Shown here piece after piece: positions 25,677 through 35,189 of a DNA stretch of 64,000 nt. Both the position numbers and the translations under genes were made by a program. The stretch spans positions 186,001-250,000 of the forward strand of contig CAVWVB010000001.1 of NCBI GenBank assembly GCA_963758365.1, given 5' to 3'. This stretch comes from Dokdonella_A sp963758365. Lineage in GTDB: Bacteria; Pseudomonadota; Gammaproteobacteria; Xanthomonadales; Rhodanobacteraceae. Numbering within the stretch: position 1 is the stretch's first letter; every line of letters begins with the position of its first letter. Under the pieces are notes generated by a model. It was not told the DNA's origin. It searched no databases and worked only from the letters and a program-made list of their open reading frames with translations.

Positions 25677-28274
25677 CTACGAACCGAGCACGAGTCGAGG
25701 GCGCAGCAGCGCGGTCAGGCCGAGCGCGCGAACGCGGTCGCGCCATTCACCGATTCTTGCATCGGCGGTTTCCGCATACAGCGCGCCGAGCGCGCGCAAC
25801 TCGAGCAGCGTCTGCTGGTGTGCGCGTGCGTGATCGACCAGCCATTCGAGACGCTCGATACGTTCGGGCGCTGGATCCATGCGCGCGCGCAGCAGGGTCC
25901 ATGCGGCTTCGCCATCGAACTGCGGTACCGCCTCGAGCAACGCACGCGCTGCCCCGAGTTCGCGTTCGGCGTCGGGCTTGCGCTCCTGGTCCAGCAGAAT
26001 CCGCGCGAGCAAGAGCCGTGCGTTGCATTCTGCCGCTGGCTGCTTGTCTTCCCTGGCCTGGACGATCACCGCGAGCGTCGCTTGCTCTGCGGCGCTCAGA
26101 CGTTTCTCGATCAGATCGACGCCGGCAATATCCAGTCGGCTGGCGCGCTGCATTGCGCGGTTGTCAGCCGCGGTTCGATGCGCGAGCGCACGCTCGAACG
26201 CGCCACGCGCAGCCGGCGTCTGATCGCGCAACAATGCGATTCGCCCACGCAGGGTTGCGATGATCGCCAGTGTCTCGGCTTCGCTTGCTCCGGTTCGCTC
26301 CGCGGCATCGAGCATCGCGTCGGCACCCTCGAGATCGGCTGCATGGATGCGCACATCTGCGCCCAGCGCGAGTGCGGTCGCAAGGCGATTGGGATCCTCA
26401 AGTTGTTTGAAAATCGTGCTGGCCTCCAGCGCCAGCTTGCCCGCTTCGTCCAGATCACCCTTGTCCAGCGCTGCGCTGGCGATATCGATCAGCGTGCGGG
26501 CGATGTCCGGCGGTTGCTTGAGCGCGCGGAACAGCGCGAGCGCGTCGCTGTTGAGTTTCTCGACCGAGCGCAGATCGCCTTGAAAGACGGCAAGATTGGC
26601 GAGGTTGCCGAGGGTGACCGCTTGCAGGCGTTGATCGTGCAGCTTGCGGAACAGGCTCAACGCGGCCTGGTAGTGTTCGCGTGCGTCGCCGTAACGCGCC
26701 TCTTTGGCGGCCAGGTTGGCAAGATTGCCGTGCACGCTGGCGCGGATCGACGCGGTGCCGGTTTCATCGGCCAACTGCAGCGCGCGATCCAGCACGGCAC
26801 GGGCTTCCGCGCTGCGCCCCAGGCGTTGCAACGGGCCAGCCTCGGCGCTGAGCGCGCTGGCGACGCCGTCCCGGTTGCGCGCGATTTCGTGCTGCTGGGC
26901 CGCCGCCGCGTAGAACGCGATCGCCTGCTCGTCCTGGCCCAGGCGTCGGGCCAGGCGGCCGCGTGCGTGCAGCAGGCGACCGGCCGAGTAGTTGTCGCCG
27001 GCTTTCTCCACGCGATGCTGCAGTGCCTCCAGCTCCGCGGCGACATTCTTCATGTCGCCCTGGGCCAGCGCCGGATCGAGCTGGTCGAGTCGCAGATCGA
27101 TCGCGGCGCGCAGCAGACCCTGTCGCTCAAGCCCGTTGACTGCCTGCGCGAACAGGTCGCGCGCCTCGCTGATTTTTCCGCGCTCCTTCAGCGATCGCCC
27201 GATCTCGGCCTGGGCCAATGCCGTCAGTGCGGGCCAGCGTGTGCCCGAAGCGGCCATCGCAGCCTGCGCCTGGGTGGCCTCGCGATCGGCGTCGCGTTCG
27301 TAGCGGGCGAGCTGTGCCGACATCAACAGCAGCCGCTCGGACGGAATGCCGTCGAGCTGGCTAACGCGGTCCCAGGTCGCGCGCAAGTCGTTCGTTCGTT
27401 CGTGCAGATCCATATCGAACAACGCCAGGCCGACATCGACATCGGCAGGATCGATTTCGTACACGATGCGCCAAGCCTCCAGCGCTGACGCGTAGCGCCC
27501 GGCCGCTTCGTGTTGCAGCGCATCGAGCATCACCTGATCGCTTCTGTGCAGGTGTGCGCGGGTCGCCTCGAGTGCGGCCAGGATCGGTTCGGCGATCGAA
27601 CGTTCACCGCGCAGCAGATGCAGCCAGCCTTGCCAGAGCGCCAGCCGCGGCTGGTCCTCCGCTGCGCGGGCCTGACTGAGTTCGTCGAGCGTGACGACCG
27701 TATCGAAACGGCGCGCAGCTAGCATTGCTTGCCGCGCAATCCGCTGCGCCTGCGGATGGGTGGGCCAGCTCGATCCTTCGGCCGCTGGCGGCGTTTGCAT
27801 TCGCGGCAACAGCGCCACCGCCGCCAGCGCGACTGCGAGCAAGGGGACGGCCACGGCCACGCGCAGGCGCATGGATGCGGACAAATCGGTCGAGTGCCGC
27901 GCTGCCCGCATGAACGGTGGATCCGGCGGCGCGCTGTCGCTGACGTTGCCGGGGGCTGTGGCCGGATCGCCTGTCACCGGAGCGATGAAGCGATAACCGA
28001 CCCGATGCCGGGTCTCGATCGCACGCGGATGCTCGGCATGATCGGCCAAGGCGTCGCGCAGCTCGCGAACCGTCTGCGCTACGGCACTGCTCGAGATCGC
28101 CTGATGCCCCCAGACTGCATCGAGCAGCTCGTCCTTGCTGGCGACCGCCGGCGCATGCTCGACCAGATGCTGCAAAACGAGAAATGACTGGCGCCTGAGC
28201 GGCACCACGCCCGCCGGGCCGGCCAGCGTCTGCTGCTCGGTATCGAGCACGAACTCGAGAAATCTGTAGCGCAT
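25677..28274 (-). CDS. CadC-like transcriptional regulator with wHTH, membrane helix and TPR domain
   Basis: 865 residues. Residues 1-~100 are an OmpR/CadC-type winged helix (RYRFLEFVLDTEQQTLAG, RQSFLVLQHLVEHAPAVASK, ETRHRVGYRFIAPV). A single membrane helix follows at ~135-155 (RVAVAVPLLAVALAAVALL). The periplasmic part, ~160-865, is helical with many TPR-like units (ALDRALQLADETGTASIRAS, YGDAREHYQAALSLFRKL). It would bind DNA while anchored in the inner membrane and sense something outside. It diverges from the exported-protein operon starting at 28442; the 167-bp gap between them contains a motif repeated upstream of the Calx-beta gene. TAGACT 7 nt before its ATG suggests a leaderless message. 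Confidence 0.87.
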   Translation of the reverse strand: MRYRFLEFVLDTEQQTLAGPAGVVPLRRQSFLVLQHLVEHAPAVASKDELLDAVWGHQAISSSAVAQTVRELRDALADHAEHPRAIETRHRVGYRFIAPVTGDPATAPGNVSDSAPPDPPFMRAARHSTDLSASMRLRVAVAVPLLAVALAAVALLPRMQTPPAAEGSSWPTHPQAQRIARQAMLAARRFDTVVTLDELSQARAAEDQPRLALWQGWLHLLRGERSIAEPILAALEATRAHLHRSDQVMLDALQHEAAGRYASALEAWRIVYEIDPADVDVGLALFDMDLHERTNDLRATWDRVSQLDGIPSERLLLMSAQLARYERDADREATQAQAAMAASGTRWPALTALAQAEIGRSLKERGKISEARDLFAQAVNGLERQGLLRAAIDLRLDQLDPALAQGDMKNVAAELEALQHRVEKAGDNYSAGRLLHARGRLARRLGQDEQAIAFYAAAAQQHEIARNRDGVASALSAEAGPLQRLGRSAEARAVLDRALQLADETGTASIRASVHGNLANLAAKEARYGDAREHYQAALSLFRKLHDQRLQAVTLGNLANLAVFQGDLRSVEKLNSDALALFRALKQPPDIARTLIDIASAALDKGDLDEAGKLALEASTIFKQLEDPNRLATALALGADVRIHAADLEGADAMLDAAERTGASEAETLAIIATLRGRIALLRDQTPAARGAFERALAHRTAADNRAMQRASRLDIAGVDLIEKRLSAAEQATLAVIVQAREDKQPAAECNARLLLARILLDQERKPDAERELGAARALLEAVPQFDGEAAWTLLRARMDPAPERIERLEWLVDHARAHQQTLLELRALGALYAETADARIGEWRDRVRALGLTALLRPRLVLGS

Positions 28275-28281
28275 GGCTTGC

Positions 28282-28287
28282 AGTCTA
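28282..28287 (-). promoter_or_regulatory. -10 element of a probable leaderless promoter (CadC-like regulator)
   Basis: TAGACT on the minus strand followed by GCAAGCC and the ATG, the same arrangement as at ygfB and at the LON-domain gene. No ribosome binding site lies between. Confidence 0.45.
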
Positions 28288-28346
28288 CTCCGCGGGTTCG
28301 CGGCGGTCGTCGCGCCCGAATTCAACCCATGGCCGCGGATTTCATG

Positions 28347-28379
28347 GAAATTTCAAGCAGATTCCATCGCAATTGAAAG
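28347..28379 (+). promoter_or_regulatory. Conserved upstream motif, copy 1 (putative operator)
   Basis: GAAATTTCA, then 7 variable nt, then ATT-C-CATCGCAATT and GAAAG. The same 33-nt layout recurs upstream of the Calx-beta gene (37109-37141, minus), with about 25 of 33 positions equal and no gap. The left part GAAATTTC is self-complementary. It ends 63 nt before the start of the exported propeller gene and about 70 nt from the divergent regulator. Binding by that regulator is an inference. Confidence 0.55.
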
Positions 28380-28441
28380 ACCTGCGCCGGGACCGCTGGC
28401 ACCGTACGGGCAGGCCCGACGGTCGGGCCATGGAGCGCCCA

Positions 28442-31015
28442 ATGAACACCCATACCCCTGTCATCCGCGTAGCGAGTAGCTGCGCAATCGTGTTGTCCCT
28501 GGGATTTACCGCAGCGCCGCAGGCCAATGAACTGCACCTGGTTTCCGCCCCGGACGATCCGTTCGTGCTCGGCGCCCAGTCCGACCGCAATGCGTTCGGC
28601 TGCCAGTTGAGCGGAAACGGCCGCTACGCGGTGTTCGGATCGGATGCGACCAACTTGATCGCGAACGATCACAACGGCACCCACGACGTGTTCGTCAAGG
28701 ATCGCAATACGGGGGTCGTCGAGCGCATCAGCCGGCGTTCCGACGGCAGCGAGAGTCAGGACTATTCGCTGCAGCCGTCGATCAGCGACGATGGACGCTA
28801 TGTCGCGTTCGCGAGCGACGACGATCTGACCGGCGCCGGCGCGACGACGCAGCAGGTCTATCTGGCCGATCGTCAGCTCGGAACGATCACGCTGGTTTCG
28901 CACACCGCCGGCGGTGCGCCGGGGAATGGAAGCGCCTATACCCCGACCATCGATGCGACCGGCGCGTTCATCGCGTTCTCGTCGGATAGCAGCAATCTGG
29001 TTGCCGGCGACAGCAACGGCGTAGGCGATGTGTTTCGCTACGAGGTCGCGACCGCCGCGATGGTGTTAGTGTCGACCGATTCGAGCGGCGTCCAGGGCGA
29101 CGCGCGCAGCACCTACCAGCGCATCGCCGCCGGCGGCGACGTGATCGCGTTCGGCTCCGATGCGACGAATCTCGATGGTGTCGACGGCAATGGCTTTACG
29201 GATGTCTACGTCAAGGATCTGGCCAGCGGCGTGACCCAGCGGGTCAGCGTGTCCACGACCGGTGGCGACGCCGACGCGGTCAGCTACCTGGTCGATCTGT
29301 CCGCAGACGGCGGCACCGTCGTCTTCAATTCTGTCGCGACCAATCTGGTCGCCAGCGACGGCAACGGCGTCAATGATGTGTTTGCGCGCCGGCTCGCCGC
29401 GGGCATCACGCGTCGCGTCAGCGAGCCTGCCGCCGGTGGCGATACGGATGCGGCCAGCCGCCAGGGTCTGGTCAGCGGAGACGGTCGCTACGTCGCGTTC
29501 CCGAGCCTCGCGACGAACCTCGCCGGGCCGGATCCGCACGGCGTCGACCAGGTGTATGTCAAGGACATGCAAAGCGGCGCGATCGTTCGCGCGACCGATA
29601 CCACCGCGCGGATCCTGAATCTCAGCAGCGTCAGCTCCGATCTCACATACCTGTGTTTCGACGCGCTCGGCGACACGCTGGTCGCCGATGACACCAACGG
29701 GGTGCAGGACGTGTTCGTGCTCGATGCGACAACGCTCGCGGTCACGCGCGTCGATCTGGCCGAAACTGCGCATCCGGTCACGGCCGGTGATGCGCCGAGC
29801 TACAACCCCGACATCAGCGCCGACGGCAGCCGCATCGTGTTCGATTCGAGCGCTTTGCTGCTCGATGCCGAGGGTTATACCAGCGACAACACCTACGGCG
29901 ACATCTTCCTGTACGACACCGCGACGTCCGACATCACGCGCCTCAGCAACACGCCGTTCGGTGACGGTGGCAACGATGCGAGCTACGGCCCGCAGATCAG
30001 CGCCGACGGCCGCTTCGTTGCGTTCTCGTCGCTGGCGACGGACCTGACGTTCGGCGGCGACGGCAACGACGCGGCCGATATCTTCCGCGTCGATACCGCG
30101 AACGGCGCGGTCGTGCTGGTCAGCGCATCGATGTCCAGCGGCGGTACGACCTCGGACGGCGCCTACGATCCTTCGATCAGCGATGACGGCAGTCGCGTCG
30201 CATTCACTTCGGGTAGTGCCGATCTCGTGCCCGGCGACACCAACAACCACTCCGATGCGTTCGTCTGGAGCGTCGTCGGCGGCATGCAGCGCGTCAGCGT
30301 CAGCAGCAGCGGCGACGAGGCCAACTTCGGTGTTTCCAACGCGCGCATTTCTGGCGACGGCAATGTCGTCGCGTTCTGGTCGGCGGCGACGAACCTCGTT
30401 GCCGGCGACACGAACCTGAACCCCGATATCTTCGTGCACGAGATCGACAGCGGCGTTACAGAACGCGTTAGCGTCGCCGAATCCGGCGATGAGGCCAACG
30501 ATTTTTCCTTGTTGCCGGCCATCTCGCAGAATGGACGCTTTGTCGCTTTTCTGTCCTACGCGACGAACCTGGTGCCGAACGATCTTTCGCCGGGTCTGGA
30601 CGTCGTGCTGGTGGACCGCTCGACCGGTGTTGTGCGCCTCGCGACGGCGGATCTCGCCGCGCTCGGTTTCGTCGATGCCATCATCGCCACACCATGGCTC
30701 AGCCCGGACGGATCGATCGTGCTGTTCGGCGCGATCACCCCGAACGGCGTCGGCGCGCTGCTGCGTTATCGCGTGAACACCGATGTGCTCGAAATCGTGC
30801 AGATGGGCATCGCCGGTTCCGGCAACCCGTCAAGCTGGTCCGAGCCGGTCGGCTACACCGCGAGCGCCGATGGTTTGACCACGGTGTTCGGCTGGGCCGA
30901 ACCGCTGGTGCCCGAGGACAACAACGGCACGTATACCGACATCTATCTGCTGCGCGAGGACGCGACGGACGCCGACAGCATTTTCGCCAACGGTTACGAG
31001 GAAGTTGCGCCATGA
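28442..31015 (+). CDS. Exported PD40-type beta-propeller protein with FANGYE tail
   Basis: 857 residues. Signal peptide ~1-29 (CAIVLSLGFTAAPQANE). The rest is an array of about 16-17 TolB/PD40-like repeats of ~46 residues built on SDDGRYVAFASD, N-L-V-A-G-D-x-N-G and DVFVKD-x-x-x-G. No enzyme motif was seen; probably a secreted binding or scaffold protein. It ends SIFANGYEEVAP, the tail shared across the exported proteins of the window. GGAG 8 nt before the ATG supports this start; MERP at 28430 is an alternative. Its TGA overlaps the next ATG, so three exported proteins are translationally coupled. Confidence 0.85.
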   Translation: MNTHTPVIRVASSCAIVLSLGFTAAPQANELHLVSAPDDPFVLGAQSDRNAFGCQLSGNGRYAVFGSDATNLIANDHNGTHDVFVKDRNTGVVERISRRSDGSESQDYSLQPSISDDGRYVAFASDDDLTGAGATTQQVYLADRQLGTITLVSHTAGGAPGNGSAYTPTIDATGAFIAFSSDSSNLVAGDSNGVGDVFRYEVATAAMVLVSTDSSGVQGDARSTYQRIAAGGDVIAFGSDATNLDGVDGNGFTDVYVKDLASGVTQRVSVSTTGGDADAVSYLVDLSADGGTVVFNSVATNLVASDGNGVNDVFARRLAAGITRRVSEPAAGGDTDAASRQGLVSGDGRYVAFPSLATNLAGPDPHGVDQVYVKDMQSGAIVRATDTTARILNLSSVSSDLTYLCFDALGDTLVADDTNGVQDVFVLDATTLAVTRVDLAETAHPVTAGDAPSYNPDISADGSRIVFDSSALLLDAEGYTSDNTYGDIFLYDTATSDITRLSNTPFGDGGNDASYGPQISADGRFVAFSSLATDLTFGGDGNDAADIFRVDTANGAVVLVSASMSSGGTTSDGAYDPSISDDGSRVAFTSGSADLVPGDTNNHSDAFVWSVVGGMQRVSVSSSGDEANFGVSNARISGDGNVVAFWSAATNLVAGDTNLNPDIFVHEIDSGVTERVSVAESGDEANDFSLLPAISQNGRFVAFLSYATNLVPNDLSPGLDVVLVDRSTGVVRLATADLAALGFVDAIIATPWLSPDGSIVLFGAITPNGVGALLRYRVNTDVLEIVQMGIAGSGNPSSWSEPVGYTASADGLTTVFGWAEPLVPEDNNGTYTDIYLLREDATDADSIFANGYEEVAP

Positions 31016-32466
31016 CTCCGCCCGCGTGCATCCCAATCTCAACCGTGGTCGGTCTGGTCCTGTGCGCGCCATGCGCTCTCGCGCACGACGGCGATCCGGA
31101 CCCGCGATTCGGTACCGGCGGCAAGGTGTTCGCGCCGTACTCGGATGGTACCAACGCGTATCTGATCAGCGAATACGGTGTCGACTTGGCGCGGCAGTCG
31201 GGCGGACGTCTGCTGCTGGTCGCCTCGTCGGTCGGCAACGCGAGCAAAGGCAACCTTGATTTTGGTGTGCTCGGCCTGCAAAGGGATGGCACACCGGACA
31301 CCTCGTTCGGAACCCTGGGCACCGGTTCGAGCCTGGTCGACTTCAACGTGATCGGCAGCGACTCGCGCGATCAGGTGACCGGGGTCGCCGTGCAGGACGA
31401 TGACAAGATCGTGCTGGCCGGCATTGTCGACGGCGATCCGTCCACGGCCGAGGACATCGGAGTCGCACGCCTCAACGCGAACGGGGTGCCGGATTCCGGA
31501 TTCGGCAATGGCGGCAAGGCCATCGTCCCGTTCAATCTGGGCGACTGTGCGAACGGCGGCTGCAGCGACGCCGCGTTGCGTGTCGACCTGCAGAGCGACG
31601 GCAAGATCCTGTTGGTCGGACAGGCGACCGCCAATCCGGACGCGACGACCGGAGTTTCAATGCTCGCTCTTGCGCGTCTGACCACGAGCGGTCAGCGGGA
31701 TACCACGTTCGACAGCGACGGTCGCGTCACTGTGCGGTTCGGCTCCGGCAATGCCGCGGTCGGCTACCGGGCGAGACAGCTCAGCGACGGCGCGCATATC
31801 GTCGCCGTGGGTGGCGCCAATACGTCAAACGGTGGCAGCAATATCGATTTTGCGCTCGTGCGGCTCGATGCGAACGGCGCCCTCGACCCGACGTTCGGGA
31901 CCGGCGGCAAAACCACCTACGGCTTCGACATCGGCGGCGGTCGCGGCGACCTTGCCACTGATTTCGCCGAGCTCGCGGACGGCAAGATCCTGGTCTGCGG
32001 CGAGGTCGAAGTGAACGCGCCGGGCAACTACGATTTCGGTTGCATGCGCTTTCTCGTCGATGGCTCGCCTGATCCCGCGTTCGCGCGGGTACTGATTGCA
32101 TTCGACCGCGGCGGCAGTTTCTACGACGCGCCGCTGCGTCTTGAAAGCGACGGTCATGGACGTTTCGTGCTGGCTGGTTTCAGCGAGCGCTCCAGCGAAA
32201 ACCTCGACTTCGCGGTCGCCAGGCTCGACGCCGATGGTTTACTGGATTCGACGTTCGGTCAGGGCGGAGTGGCGACGCTCAACAGCCTGCCCGGATCGGG
32301 GGCGAGCGAGCGTAACAACTCCGCCGGCGGCCTCGTCATCGCGCCCAATGGCAGCATCATCGTCGGCGGCTATGCCGAGATCGACAGCGCACATGATGCG
32401 ATGTTCGAGGCCGTGCGGCTGCTCGGCGACGACATCTTCGCGAACGGGTTCGAGGTGTTGCCATGA
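31012..32466 (+). CDS. Exported delta-60 repeat protein with FANGFE tail
   Basis: 484 residues. The ATG overlaps the preceding stop (ATGA). Signal peptide ~1-22 (VVGLVLCAPCALAH). About seven delta-60 repeats follow, each ending in an L-D-x-x-G-x-x-D-x-x-F-G-x-G-G core, for example LDANGALDPTFGTGGK and LDADGLLDSTFGQGG. These repeats are beta-propeller-like; biochemical role is unknown. It ends DIFANGFEVLP. Second gene of the coupled set. Confidence 0.85.
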   Translation: MTPPACIPISTVVGLVLCAPCALAHDGDPDPRFGTGGKVFAPYSDGTNAYLISEYGVDLARQSGGRLLLVASSVGNASKGNLDFGVLGLQRDGTPDTSFGTLGTGSSLVDFNVIGSDSRDQVTGVAVQDDDKIVLAGIVDGDPSTAEDIGVARLNANGVPDSGFGNGGKAIVPFNLGDCANGGCSDAALRVDLQSDGKILLVGQATANPDATTGVSMLALARLTTSGQRDTTFDSDGRVTVRFGSGNAAVGYRARQLSDGAHIVAVGGANTSNGGSNIDFALVRLDANGALDPTFGTGGKTTYGFDIGGGRGDLATDFAELADGKILVCGEVEVNAPGNYDFGCMRFLVDGSPDPAFARVLIAFDRGGSFYDAPLRLESDGHGRFVLAGFSERSSENLDFAVARLDADGLLDSTFGQGGVATLNSLPGSGASERNNSAGGLVIAPNGSIIVGGYAEIDSAHDAMFEAVRLLGDDIFANGFEVLP

Positions 32467-33791
32467 TCCAGCCCGGTCTGTGCGCTGCCCTGTTGGTGGT
32501 GCAGCAGGCGTTCGCCAGCACCATCATCGTGACGACCCTGGTCGACGAAGACGTCGCCAACGATTTCTGTTCGCTGCGCGAGGCGATCATCGCCGCCAAT
32601 ACCGACGCGTTTCACAACGACTGCAGCGCCGGAAACGGAGTCGATGAGATCGTGCTGCCGCTGGCCGGCACCTATGCGCTGGCCGCTGACCTGCCGATCG
32701 TGAGTGAAGGTCTAACCCTGCGGGGTCTTGGCGTCGATCAGTCGATCGTCGACGGAGCCGGGGCGTATCGCCTGCTCGACTTTCCGGGCCCGGCCAACGG
32801 CAGCAGCGATGAACTGGCGGTCGAGGCGCTGCGCCTGACCGGAGGGTTCAACGATGACGGCGGCGCGATCGGCATCGGTACGGGCCGATCCCTGCGCGTC
32901 GTAGATGCGATGCTCGACCACAACCACGCCGGCCATTCCGGCGGCGCGATCGACGCGCACAACGCGGCCTCGGTCGAGGTCGAGCGCTCGTCGATCGTCG
33001 ACAACGTGGCCGACAACGGCAGCGGCGGCGGCATCTCGGTGTTCGGCGGCACGCTCGGCGTGACCGAATCGACCGCGGCCCGCAACATCGCGAGCATCGG
33101 CAGCGGCGGCGGCATCGAGGCCTATGCTGTCAGCGCATTGCTGATACAACGTTCGACGCTTTCGGGAAATCGCACAGGTCTGCACGGTGGCGGTCTGCAA
33201 CTCGTTGCCGGTAATGGCGATATGGCGCTTGTCGAGTCGACGACCGTTGTCGGCAACGTCGCCGACCAGAATGCCTCGGATGACGGCTTCGGTGGCGGCA
33301 TCGACGTGGCCGGGCCGGTAACCCTGAGCCTGCGCAACAGCATCGTCGCCGGCAACGATGCGCTGGTGACGACGACGGTGCGCTGCCGCGACATCGATAC
33401 CCGTCTGAACGCAACACTGATCAGCGAGGGTTACAACTTCATCGGCACGAATGCCTGCGCGACCGCGTGGTTCGCGCCCGGCTTGCCGAACGTCAATCTC
33501 GATTTCGTCGGCACCGACGCGGCGCTGCTCAATCCGCTGCTCGGGCCCCTTGCGGACAATGGCGGCCCGACGCTGACCCATCTGCCACTGGCGCAGTCGC
33601 CGGTCTTCGATCAGGGCAGTTGCGCGACCGAACTCAACGACCAGCGCGGCATGCAGAACGCGCAGACCGGCCTGCGCGCGGTCGACGATCCGGTGATTCC
33701 GAACCTGGCCGAGGGCTGCGATATCGGCTCGGTCGAACGCGCCGAGTCCTACGACCTCTTGTTCCGAGACGGCTTCGATCCGGCGCCTTGA
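32463..33791 (+). CDS. Exported CSLREA-domain beta-helix protein with FRDGFD tail
   Basis: 442 residues. ATG overlaps the preceding stop by 4 nt. Signal peptide ~1-18 (LLVVQQAFA). A CSLREA domain opens the mature part (DFCSLREAIIAANTDA), followed by parallel beta-helix rungs (RSSIVDNVADNGSGGG, RSTLSGNRTGLHGGG) and the closing CDIGSVER. Such proteins are surface or secreted; function unknown. It ends LLFRDGFDPAP. Third gene of the coupled set, 76 nt before the next exported protein gene. Confidence 0.85.
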   Translation: MIQPGLCAALLVVQQAFASTIIVTTLVDEDVANDFCSLREAIIAANTDAFHNDCSAGNGVDEIVLPLAGTYALAADLPIVSEGLTLRGLGVDQSIVDGAGAYRLLDFPGPANGSSDELAVEALRLTGGFNDDGGAIGIGTGRSLRVVDAMLDHNHAGHSGGAIDAHNAASVEVERSSIVDNVADNGSGGGISVFGGTLGVTESTAARNIASIGSGGGIEAYAVSALLIQRSTLSGNRTGLHGGGLQLVAGNGDMALVESTTVVGNVADQNASDDGFGGGIDVAGPVTLSLRNSIVAGNDALVTTTVRCRDIDTRLNATLISEGYNFIGTNACATAWFAPGLPNVNLDFVGTDAALLNPLLGPLADNGGPTLTHLPLAQSPVFDQGSCATELNDQRGMQNAQTGLRAVDDPVIPNLAEGCDIGSVERAESYDLLFRDGFDPAP

Positions 33792-33867
33792 CAGCCTTGC
33801 CGTCCCTGAAGACCCAAAGGACGTTCCACGGCCGTCCCCGGCCGGGTATCCCAAAGGAGGAAACACC

Positions 33868-35085
33868 ATGGATCCACAGCGCATTCTGACCGCGGTATTC
33901 GCCTGGCTGATGTCCCCCGCGGCACTCGCGGCGACGATCGCCACCATCGACCAGGGTCCGGTAGCGGGTCGTCCTTCGATCGCGATCGGGTCGGACGACA
34001 TGCCGGTGATTGCCTACCACACCCTGACCAATGGCCTGCGCATCGCGCGTTGCCGCGACATCGATTGCAACACGTCGAATGCGATTGATATCGGCAGTCC
34101 GCCGACGGGGATGGCCTCAGGCTTGTACAACTCGATTGCCATCGCGGCGGACGGCAATCCCGCCATCGCGTTCCGTGATCCGATCGACCATCAGCTCAAG
34201 CTGGTCAAGTGCACGAATATCGACTGCAGCGGCGGTGGCTACGAATTCCGCACGATCGATGCGGGGCCGCATTCGGTCGGCCTTAATGTGACGATGGCCT
34301 TCGATGCTGACGGCAAGGCCGTGTTCGCGTACCAGGATTCAACCGACAACGCGCTGATGCTGGCCCGTTGCGGGAATACGGGTTGCGGTGTTGTCGATAT
34401 CGAAACGATCGACGTCAATGGTGGTGCGGGTAACTACTGGGCGGGTGTCGACACCGCAATAGCGATCGGTTCCGCCGGCAATATCACGATTGCCGAACAT
34501 TGGACCAATTCCAGCACCGGCTCAGCCGCTATCAAGCTTTTCACCTGCACCGCGGCCCCGTGCGCGGGCAATTGGCAAATGATTGATTACGCGGTCGGCC
34601 ACCCGGTCGGAAGCGCGCTGTCCATGGTCCTGCGCGCGGACCATCGGCCCGTGTTTTCATATCACGACGACGCCGACGATGACCTGCTCTTCGCCGCCTG
34701 TTCGACGACCGACTGCAGTGGTTTTGAAATTTACGAGGTCGTCGATGCCGGGTCGCTCGGCGCGGGCGCATTTTCGGCAGTTGCGGTGCGCCCGGATGGC
34801 CGGCCCGTGATCGCATACCAGAAAAGCGTAACGGTGGCCGGTGGCGGACAGGCATTGTATGTGGCGGAATGCGAAGACGCGGATTGCCATGACACGGACC
34901 GCTTCGCGCTCGACCTGCAACCCGGCCTCAACACCGGTGAGGATGTGTCGATAGCGATCGGCGCCGACGGCGGTGCCGCGATCGCGTACTTCGACCAATC
35001 CGCACTGAAACTCCGGTTTGCCAAATGCAACCCGCAAGGCTGTCGCGGGCCGGGCGACCGGCTGTTCGCAGACGGCTTCGATTGA
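33868..35085 (+). CDS. Exported cysteine-paired repeat protein (seven C-x4-C motifs), paralogue 1
   Basis: 405 residues. Strong AAAGGAGG (33853-33860) before the ATG; signal peptide 1-~22 (FAWLMSPAALAA). The body has seven repeats of ~50-58 residues, each with SIAIGSDGxPVIAYxD-like strands and one C-x4-C pair: CRDIDC, CTNIDC, CGNTGC, CTAAPC, CSTTDC, CEDADC and CNPQGC. All cysteines after the signal peptide lie in these pairs, which suggests a seven-bladed propeller with one disulfide per blade. It ends RLFADGFD. Its paralogue follows at 35190. I do not recognise a named family. Confidence 0.82.
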   Translation: MDPQRILTAVFAWLMSPAALAATIATIDQGPVAGRPSIAIGSDDMPVIAYHTLTNGLRIARCRDIDCNTSNAIDIGSPPTGMASGLYNSIAIAADGNPAIAFRDPIDHQLKLVKCTNIDCSGGGYEFRTIDAGPHSVGLNVTMAFDADGKAVFAYQDSTDNALMLARCGNTGCGVVDIETIDVNGGAGNYWAGVDTAIAIGSAGNITIAEHWTNSSTGSAAIKLFTCTAAPCAGNWQMIDYAVGHPVGSALSMVLRADHRPVFSYHDDADDDLLFAACSTTDCSGFEIYEVVDAGSLGAGAFSAVAVRPDGRPVIAYQKSVTVAGGGQALYVAECEDADCHDTDRFALDLQPGLNTGEDVSIAIGADGGAAIAYFDQSALKLRFAKCNPQGCRGPGDRLFADGFD

Positions 35086-35189
35086 AGAATCGGCTGCGCT
35101 CGCCAAGCCATTTCGATCAGGATCCCCGCCGTGCGCAATGCACGAGCGCAGCCGTCCCCTTGCTGTCTCCCTGACATGGAGAATGAACC

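Noticed and set aside
29066..30439. Minus-strand frame of 457 codons opposite the PD40 repeat gene
   Set aside because: It mirrors the repeats of the sense gene and has no start signal or domain of its own.
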